From Gemmatimonadota bacterium (lineage in GTDB: Bacteria; Gemmatimonadota; Gemmatimonadetes; Longimicrobiales; Gaopeijiaceae), in NCBI GenBank assembly GCA_015492755.1, contig WGEM01000627.1, positions 1 through 6,407 on the forward strand: a DNA stretch of 6,407 nucleotides, read 5' to 3'. The number at the start of each line of letters is the position of its first letter. The first letter of the stretch is position 1. Shown one piece after another: positions 1 through 5,288 of this stretch. A model generated the notes under the pieces. The model was not told the origin of the DNA, ran no database searches, and worked only from the letters and a program-made list of their open reading frames with translations. A program made the position numbers and the translations under genes.

Positions 1-1408
1 CCCCCACCCCCGGCACGCCGGAGAGCACCGGCTGCACGAAGTGGAAGACCGCCGCCACCGCTCCCGCCGCCAGCACGGGCTTGAGCACGCTGGCGTCCGC
101 CACCCGCATCTCCAGGACGCTCCGGCTCGCCCGGATCCTTGCCAGGTTCACCACCAGCGCAGTGACGAGCACCGCCAGCGCCGCCCCTTCTGCGCCCAGC
201 GGGGGGATCAGGAGCCAGCCCAGGCCCACGGTGAGCCCCAGCATCGCCAGACCGAAGGGGATGTTGCCGGCCGGGCGGAGGTACACGAAGGGCAGCTCGC
301 TCAGCCCCAGGCTCCCGTTCACCGCGTCGCCCAGCATGAGGAGCACCACGATGACGGCGCCGACCCGGAACTCCGGATCCACCAGGCCCAGCACAGCTTC
401 GCCGTAGAAGGCGAAGATGAGTGCGATCATGAGCTGCGCGGTCATGATCCAGCGCACCACCATACGGAGCTGCGCGTCGGCCCGGCCCATGTCTCTCGCC
501 GCCACGCTCTGTGCGAAGACGGGCGGGAGGATCCGGTCGAATCCCTGGCGGATCTTCTTGGTGATGGTGGAGAGCTGGCGGCCCATCCCGTAGATCCCCA
601 CCGTCCCCTCGGCGAAGAAGTACGAGACGAGGAACACGTCGGCCTTGTCCGCCAGCATGAGTCCCAGTTCGTAGGCGGCGGTGGGTCCGCTGAAGGTGGC
701 CAGCCCCCGGATATCCGCCATGCGCAGCGGCGCGCGAAGACACGCCCCCAGCGGGAAGAGGCGCGCGAAGAAGAAGACCGAGGCACCGGCCGCCGCCGCC
801 AGCGAGACGACGTAGGCCGCCGCCAGCGCCACGTCGCGCACGCCCAGGAGGTAGAGCACCGGAAGCGCCAGCGTCAGCGTGATGGGCTCGATGAGGCTCC
901 GGGCGTAGACCTCCCATCGCATCTGGCGGGTGTAGCGGATGGCCACCAGCAGCACGTCGGAGAGGACGATGAGGGGGAGCGCCAGCGTCACCATCTGCAG
1001 CGGGCGCACCGCACCCTCCAGCCCGAACACTTCCGCCGCTAGCCAGCCGCCGGAGGCGCCCACCACCAGTGTGCCCAGCGCGCCCAGCGAGAGCGCCAGC
1101 GCGATGCCCGACGCCACCGGCCCCACCAGCGACTCGCCCCGCTGCTCCGCCTCACTCATGAACCGGAAGAGCGAGCGCTTCATGCCGAAGAGCGCCAGCG
1201 CCGCCACCGTTTCCACCACCGTGATGGCAAAGGTGTAGGCGCCCCAGCCCTCCTTGCCGAAGAGGCGGCCCGCCAGGACCAGGAAGGCCAGGCGCGGCGC
1301 GATCCGCGCCACGGAGCCCAGATAGTTGACGCCGGCGCCCCGGGCCAGGTCGCGGGTGTCGGTCTCGGCCGAAGTGCGGCCGGGCGGCGGCGAGGCCGGC
1401 GGCTTCAC
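1..1408 (-). CDS. Polysaccharide/oligosaccharide flippase (Wzx/MATE-like), C-terminus cut by window edge
   Basis: An integral membrane protein of the polysaccharide biosynthesis/flippase type, a family that moves lipid-linked sugar units across the inner membrane for capsule, exopolysaccharide or O-antigen assembly. 469 codons are visible and the frame runs off the left edge. After a hydrophilic, Pro-rich N-terminus (about residues 1-20), the segment ARGAGVNYLGSVARI (22-36) and the following hydrophobic helix look like the family's TM1. Repeated Leu/Ala/Val helices follow, about 11-12 in the visible part. The stretch DKADVFLVSYFF then GTVGIYGMGRQLS (254-280) matches the family's typical mid-protein 'D..ll..f....vGiY..a' signature. 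The GTG start is the first start codon after an in-frame stop at 1436-1438, so the protein cannot begin further upstream; the ribosome-binding site is weak. It starts 19 bp after the DUF805 stop and is probably co-transcribed. The substrate cannot be told, and no glycosyltransferase is visible. A lipid II flippase-like (MurJ) protein is less likely from the N-terminal motif. Confidence 0.88.
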   Translation of the reverse strand, partial: MKPPASPPPGRTSAETDTRDLARGAGVNYLGSVARIAPRLAFLVLAGRLFGKEGWGAYTFAITVVETVAALALFGMKRSLFRFMSEAEQRGESLVGPVASGIALALSLGALGTLVVGASGGWLAAEVFGLEGAVRPLQMVTLALPLIVLSDVLLVAIRYTRQMRWEVYARSLIEPITLTLALPVLYLLGVRDVALAAAYVVSLAAAAGASVFFFARLFPLGACLRAPLRMADIRGLATFSGPTAAYELGLMLADKADVFLVSYFFAEGTVGIYGMGRQLSTITKKIRQGFDRILPPVFAQSVAARDMGRADAQLRMVVRWIMTAQLMIALIFAFYGEAVLGLVDPEFRVGAVIVVLLMLGDAVNGSLGLSELPFVYLRPAGNIPFGLAMLGLTVGLGWLLIPPLGAEGAALAVLVTALVVNLARIRASRSVLEMRVADASVLKPVLAAGAVAAVFHFVQPVLSGVPGVG

Positions 1409-1427
1409 GGCGCCACCCGGACGGCCG

Positions 1428-1808
1428 TCAGTCCGTCAGGTATCCGGACGGATACGCACCGGCCAGCGGATCCGTCCCGTACCGGTTGGGGCCGGGCGTC
1501 CCCTGCTTGAGGAGGAGCACCAACCCCAGGTAGACGTTGTAGAGGGGAATGAAGAGCAGCCACCAGTGCCATCCCGGGCGGTCCAGGTCATGCAGTCGCT
1601 TCACGGTGATGGCGATCCCCATCCACGTGCCCGCCAGCACGACGCCCACCGCCGGCAGGAGGAAGAGGGGGCTCCCGGTCACCGCTGCCACTCCCACGAT
1701 CAGCACAATCGCGGTGAAGATGGCGAGATCGTCCAGCACGATATGCCAGAAGTACCACGCGCGGTTCGCGCGGCCCTCGAAGCTAAAGAGGTCCAGCAGC
1801 TTGTCCAT
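1428..1808 (-). CDS. DUF805 family small inner-membrane protein
   Basis: A 126-residue protein with the full DUF805 layout. The N-terminal motif FSFEGRANRAWYFW (8-21) corresponds to the family's 'F.GR..R..yW'. It is followed by hydrophobic helices at about 24-45 and 47-69, the conserved loop KRLHDLDRPGWHWWL (70-84), a further helix at about 83-100, and the C-terminal motif KQGTPGPNRYGTDP (101-114), which is nearly identical to the family's usual 'GT.G.N.YG.DP'. The length is typical. The biochemical role of DUF805 proteins is not established to my knowledge; they are small polytopic inner-membrane proteins. The ATG start is supported by a strong GAGGGGG ribosome-binding site 5 bases upstream that overlaps the stop codon of the preceding kinase-like gene, which suggests translational coupling. 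The family assignment is secure, but the function is unknown. Confidence 0.93.
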   Translation of the reverse strand: MDKLLDLFSFEGRANRAWYFWHIVLDDLAIFTAIVLIVGVAAVTGSPLFLLPAVGVVLAGTWMGIAITVKRLHDLDRPGWHWWLLFIPLYNVYLGLVLLLKQGTPGPNRYGTDPLAGAYPSGYLTD

Positions 1809-1813
1809 GTGCG

Positions 1814-1821
1814 CCCCCTCA
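1814..1821 (-). promoter_or_regulatory. Ribosome-binding site of DUF805 gene, overlapping the upstream stop codon
   Basis: On the minus strand the sequence reads TGAGGGGG, then five bases, then the ATG at 1808. The TGA is the stop of the pyruvate kinase-like gene and its last two bases begin the purine tract. Ribosomes terminating on the kinase-like gene would sit directly on the next start, so coupled translation is likely. Confidence 0.75.
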
Positions 1822-3810
1822 CGCGTCGGTGTCCGACGACGGCTCCAGTCCCTCGGCCAGAGGGAGCGTGCGAAGCCGCGCCAGCTTCTTGTCCTGGTAC
1901 TCCTGCATACGACGTAGGATGCCGTCCAGCGTCAGAAGCGCGCGGGTGAGGTAGCGCCCTTTGTTGAGCATGACGCACTCCGCCCGCTCCGCCATGGCGG
2001 CGTCGGTGATCTCCGCGCGCGAGGGAATCCCCTTCTTCGCCAGGCGCTCCAGGACCTGCGTCGCCCAGATGACGGGAACGTGCGCCGCCTCGCAGAGCCA
2101 GAGGATCTGCTCCTGCGCCTCCGCCAGCGTCTCCCACCCGCACTCCACCGCCAGGTCTCCCCGCGCGATCATCACCCCCACGGGGTGGGTGCGCATGGCG
2201 GTGAGGAGCAGCCACGGGAGCTGCCGGTACCCTCGCTGCGTCTCGATCTTCAGAACGATCCCCACGTCGTCGCCGCCGCGTGCGTCCAGCTCACGCTGCA
2301 GCGCCCGCACGTCGTCGGGATCGTTGACGAAGGAGAGGCCCACCAGGTGGGCGTGGCGCACCACGAAGTCCAGGTCCGCACGGTCCTTGTCGGTGAGTGC
2401 CGGCACGCGGAGCTGGGCCTGGGGGAAGTTGATGCCCTTGTCGGCGCGAAGCTTCGCGCCTCCCGGCGGCGCCAGCGTGATCTCGATCTCCATCTCTTCG
2501 GGGGTGACGCGGCGCACCACTCCCTCGCACTTCCAATCGTCGAAACGCACCACCTGCCCGGGGGTCACCTGATGGAACACCTCCGGCATGGTGCACGAGA
2601 CGTGGGCGGGCCGGATCACGGTGCCGTCGGGTGCCCTCACCGCCGGCGCGCCGGGGCGCGGGTCACGGTGGAGGATGAGTGTGTCGCCGATCTCCAGGAC
2701 GAGGGGCACCTCCGCGGGGGCTAGCTCGCCGACCTCACCCCGAGCCACCTCCGTCCGGGCTTCTCCACGGAGGAGGACCAGCTCCGTGCCCGTCTCCAGA
2801 TACGCCGTCTTCCAGCACTCGCCCCAGCAGCGCCCTGCGCGGCAGGAGACCAGCACCACATGGCGCTTCTTGCCGCGGGTGTCCTCGAAGGCCACCACGT
2901 CGCCCTCGCGTGCCCGGGCCAGCCACGCGGCGTCCACCGGGAGCACGGCGTCGGGCTCGACTTCCGGCTCCCCCACGCACGTCGACGCGTCCTCCGCTTC
3001 CTCCCCTCCAGGCGCATGGAAGAGGATGCGCGCGGGCGCGACGGGCCGGCCGCGCAGGTCGCGCCGGGGCCGCCAGTGCACCACCCTCGGTCCGGGCTCC
3101 AGCGGGCCGGTGCGGAGCTTCGGCCCCGCCAGGTCCATGAAGATCCGGCAGGGCCGGCCCAGCTCCGCCGACGCCGCGTGCACGTGTTCCACCATCCCCG
3201 CCCACACCGACGGGTCGTCGTGCGCGCAGTTGATGCGGGCGCAGTCCATTCCCGCCGCCACCAGCTCCCGCACGAAATCCGCGTCCCGGGCGGCCTCGGC
3301 CGGGAGGGTGACCATGACCCTCACGTCGCGGCCTTCGGGCTCAGGACCCAGAAGTTCGGCGGCGTTGGCCGCCAAACGGCGGCGTCCTCCACGCCGGTCC
3401 ACCGGCGGAGCGGGATCGGGCTCGGGCGGAACGGCTCCGTCCGCCATCAGCGCCAGCGCCCGGCGCACCGCGTCGATGCCGGAGAGCGTGTGCGCCTCGA
3501 TGTCTTCCAACGACGAAAGACCAAGCTCCACCAGACGCTCCTGCAGCACGCTCAGGTCGAAGTGCCGGAGCGCCAGGTAGTGCGCGAGATTGCGGGCGCT
3601 CACCCGGAAGTCCGGGTGCGCCGCTTCGATCTCCGGGCGGAGTTCCTCCTCCAGGAGGAGCGCGAAGTCGCGCACCGCATCCAGCCGCAGCAGGAGTTCA
3701 TCGAAGTCCGGGCTCCCCGGCTCGCTGCCACGGGCGCCCTCGACGCCCAGCGAACGCTCCCCGTGAAACGGGAGCGTGAGCGTCGTGCGGTGGGTCTCTC
3801 CGTCACTCAC
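1819..3810 (-). CDS. Divergent pyruvate kinase-like protein: N-terminal helical extension, duplicated B domain, no C-terminal domain
   Basis: A 663-residue protein with a pyruvate kinase barrel; the canonical enzyme (about 470 residues) transfers phosphate from PEP to ADP in the cytoplasm. Residues 1-162 form a helical extension absent from classical enzymes. Barrel motifs follow: ARINCAHDD (191-199, usual RxNFSHG), MDLAGPKLRTG (225-235, usual LDTKGPEIRTG), KGINFPQAQLRVPALTDKD (458-476), VLKIET (519-524), IARGDLAVE (548-556), WATQVLE (582-588) and SRAEITDAAMA (597-607). The catalytic Lys (K521), Mg ligands E523 and D552 and the ATQ threonine T584 are all present, so activity is plausible. Two potassium-ligand positions (usual Ser and Thr) are A196 and L227, and MLSGET is MLNKGR (614-619). 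The B-domain region (236-457) is about twice the usual size. The protein ends about 45 residues after the barrel motifs, so the regulatory C-domain is missing. The GTG start was chosen because it forms a GTGA overlap with the upstream gene and has a GGGAGGGG site; the frame is open further upstream, but only as a shadow of that gene. I recall a minor bacterial subfamily with this layout but cannot confirm its substrate. Confidence 0.92.
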   Translation of the reverse strand: MSDGETHRTTLTLPFHGERSLGVEGARGSEPGSPDFDELLLRLDAVRDFALLLEEELRPEIEAAHPDFRVSARNLAHYLALRHFDLSVLQERLVELGLSSLEDIEAHTLSGIDAVRRALALMADGAVPPEPDPAPPVDRRGGRRRLAANAAELLGPEPEGRDVRVMVTLPAEAARDADFVRELVAAGMDCARINCAHDDPSVWAGMVEHVHAASAELGRPCRIFMDLAGPKLRTGPLEPGPRVVHWRPRRDLRGRPVAPARILFHAPGGEEAEDASTCVGEPEVEPDAVLPVDAAWLARAREGDVVAFEDTRGKKRHVVLVSCRAGRCWGECWKTAYLETGTELVLLRGEARTEVARGEVGELAPAEVPLVLEIGDTLILHRDPRPGAPAVRAPDGTVIRPAHVSCTMPEVFHQVTPGQVVRFDDWKCEGVVRRVTPEEMEIEITLAPPGGAKLRADKGINFPQAQLRVPALTDKDRADLDFVVRHAHLVGLSFVNDPDDVRALQRELDARGGDDVGIVLKIETQRGYRQLPWLLLTAMRTHPVGVMIARGDLAVECGWETLAEAQEQILWLCEAAHVPVIWATQVLERLAKKGIPSRAEITDAAMAERAECVMLNKGRYLTRALLTLDGILRRMQEYQDKKLARLRTLPLAEGLEPSSDTDA
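2440..3105 (-). other. Enlarged B-domain region with apparent internal duplication
   Basis: Residues 236-457 of the kinase-like protein separate barrel motifs that are normally about 100 residues apart. The region divides into two halves of about 111 residues. Each half has an early strand pair (about 240-254 and 372-388) and a later hairpin: REGDVVAFED (301-310) in the first half and TPGQVVRFDD (416-425) in the second. Both hairpins are followed by similarly spaced beta strands, ending at TGTELVL (340-346) and at RADKGINFP (455-463). The second copy keeps the canonical link into the barrel. The first carries three closely spaced cysteines (C323, C328, C332). This is judged by eye; the similarity is moderate. 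Confidence 0.6.
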
Positions 3811-5288
3811 GTGGCCCCTCCCACGATGGCCTCGGCTTCCATCTCCACCAGATACCCCCGCCCCACCAGATCGGCCCGCACCAGGGTATTGGCGGGACGC
3901 ACCGGTCCGAACCGGCGCCCGTGCTCGGCGGCCACCTCCTCCCACACGTTCAGGTCGCTGACGTAGACCCGGGTACGCACCACGTCGTCCAGCCGACCCC
4001 CCAGCGCCCGGAGCGCTCCCTCGATCTTGTCGATGCAGAAGGTGGTCTGGGCGCGGGCGTCGCTTCCCCCGATGATGCGGTCCCGGTGCGTGGCGGTGGT
4101 GCCGGAGACGTGGATGACGTCGCCCTTGCGCACCGCCCGAGCGTAGCCCGCCCACTCCTCCCAGGGCGTGCCGCTGAGCGCCAGCGTGCGCCCGTCGCCA
4201 CCGGTCCGGACCGGGTACGGGGCCGGCGCCTCCAGGAAGTGGTGCGAGAGGTCGCCCGAGGCGGTGAGGTAGGGGGGCCGCCGGTACTCGTCGCCGCAAT
4301 CGCCGGGGATGGGGTCCAGCGCCGCCGACGCCTCCTCCAGCGCCTTCCGGGCGCGGTCGTCGTACGCCACCGAGAAGATCCGCAGGTTGTCCTCCAGGTG
4401 TTGGGAACGACCCGGGCGGGCGCCCACGATCACCGCGGCCACGTGGGGCCGCTCCAGCACGTGCCGGCACGCCAGGTTCGCCATGGAGCAGCCCAGCCGC
4501 TGCGCCTCGCGCTGGAGCACCGACAGGAGGTCCTGGAAGCGGGACCACCCCCCGGCGGCGTCGATGAACCGCTTGTACTTCATCTGCGACCACGTCTCCA
4601 GCGAATCGGGTTCCGGCTCCGGCGCGCCCACCCACCGCTCGGTGAGGAAGCCTCCCGCCAGCGTGCCGTAGGCCAGGAGTTGAATGCCGTAGCGGGCGCA
4701 GATTTCGCTCATCTCGCCGGATGCGCGTGTGTCCAGGAGGGAGTAGCTCACCTGGTTCGAGACGATCTCCACGCCGCTCTCCCGCAGCATCCGCACGTGG
4801 GCGGCGTCGGTGTTGGTGAGCCCCAGACGCCGGATGCGGCCCGCGCGCCGCAGGCCGTCCAGCTCGAAGATCGCGTCGAGCCACGCCGGGTCCTCATAGC
4901 GCCAGGCGTGGAACTGCAGGAGGTCCAGCGGCCGCCGCCCGGTGCGCGCTTCCGCCCGCGCCACCGCCTCATGCACCGCCTCGGGGGGAAGCGGACCCGG
5001 CGCCGGAACCCACTTGGTGAGGAACTCCGCCGCGCCCGGGCGGGCCCGTTCCAGCGCGCCGGCCAGATCCTCGGCGGAGCCGTAGTGGTCCGCCAGGTCG
5101 AAGGTGGTGAACCCGGCGTCCACGTACCGGGCCATCTCCGCGACGGCCTGGACGGGATCCACCCGTTCGCCGTCGCGCTCCATATCCGCCACCTGCCAGA
5201 GTCCGGTGACCACCCGGGAGATCTCCAGATCCGGCGCGAGGCGCGTACGGGGCACACCCCCGCCTGCGGGTGAGTCCGATGTGCTCAT
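3807..5288 (-). CDS. Aldo/keto reductase - Rid (YjgF/YER057c/UK114) fusion protein
   Basis: A 493-residue two-domain protein. Residues about 18-335 form an aldo/keto reductase, a family of NADPH-linked enzymes that reduce aldehydes and ketones or oxidise alcohols. The whole catalytic tetrad is visible: D64 and Y69 in FDLADHYG, K92 in FLTKW and H127 in LLQFH. Also present are RRLGLTN (153-159), SNQVSYSLLD (177-186), the phosphate-binding YGTLAGGFLT (207-216) and VIVGARPGRSQHLEDNL (286-302). After a linker of about 35 residues, residues 370-493 form a Rid domain with GDVIHVSGTTAT (389-400), LDDVVRTRVYVSD (433-445) and LVEMEAEAIVG (480-490). Classical RidA hydrolyses reactive enamines/imines such as 2-aminoacrylate using an Arg in a PAR motif; here the motif reads PAN (N467), so that activity is doubtful. 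The frame is continuous with no stop or restart between domains. The ATG overlaps the permease stop (ATGA); a weak GGGAG lies 11 bases upstream. The open frame continues further upstream, but that part is a shadow of the permease. Confidence 0.93.
   Translation of the reverse strand: MSTSDSPAGGGVPRTRLAPDLEISRVVTGLWQVADMERDGERVDPVQAVAEMARYVDAGFTTFDLADHYGSAEDLAGALERARPGAAEFLTKWVPAPGPLPPEAVHEAVARAEARTGRRPLDLLQFHAWRYEDPAWLDAIFELDGLRRAGRIRRLGLTNTDAAHVRMLRESGVEIVSNQVSYSLLDTRASGEMSEICARYGIQLLAYGTLAGGFLTERWVGAPEPEPDSLETWSQMKYKRFIDAAGGWSRFQDLLSVLQREAQRLGCSMANLACRHVLERPHVAAVIVGARPGRSQHLEDNLRIFSVAYDDRARKALEEASAALDPIPGDCGDEYRRPPYLTASGDLSHHFLEAPAPYPVRTGGDGRTLALSGTPWEEWAGYARAVRKGDVIHVSGTTATHRDRIIGGSDARAQTTFCIDKIEGALRALGGRLDDVVRTRVYVSDLNVWEEVAAEHGRRFGPVRPANTLVRADLVGRGYLVEMEAEAIVGGAT
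3815..3822 (-). promoter_or_regulatory. Ribosome-binding site that fixes the GTG start of the kinase-like gene
   Basis: The minus strand reads GGGAGGGG followed by four bases and GTG at 3810-3808; measured from the GGAGG core, the spacing is six bases. The GTG shares bases with the TGA stop (3809-3807) of the AKR-Rid gene in a GTGA overlap. The site lies inside the last codons of that gene. Confidence 0.75.

Noticed and set aside
41..1042. Long plus-strand open frame opposite the flippase
   Set aside because: Its predicted protein is a low-complexity run of His, Arg, Gln and Glu, typical of the antisense of a GC-rich gene. The minus-strand frame gives a coherent multi-helix membrane protein.
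170..1200. Repeated occurrences of the short string agcgccagcg in the flippase region
   Set aside because: Irregularly spaced, and explained by GCG-CTG-GCG-type codons for Ala-Leu runs in membrane helices. It is not a CRISPR or other independent repeat.
1409..1427. Possible terminator or promoter between DUF805 and the flippase
   Set aside because: The gap is only 19 bp, with no clear stem-loop, T-run or -35/-10 pattern.
3811..4884. A much longer kinase-like protein starting at 4884
   Set aside because: The extra 358 residues are the out-of-frame shadow of the AKR-Rid gene. The GTG at 3810 with a good ribosome-binding site and GTGA overlap is the better start.
2860..5273. Long plus-strand open frames opposite the kinase-like and AKR-Rid genes (2860-3966 and 3921-5273)
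   Set aside because: They are rich in Arg, His and Gly with no recognisable motif. They arise because high GC makes stop codons rare on the opposite strand, and the minus strand carries clear catalytic motifs.
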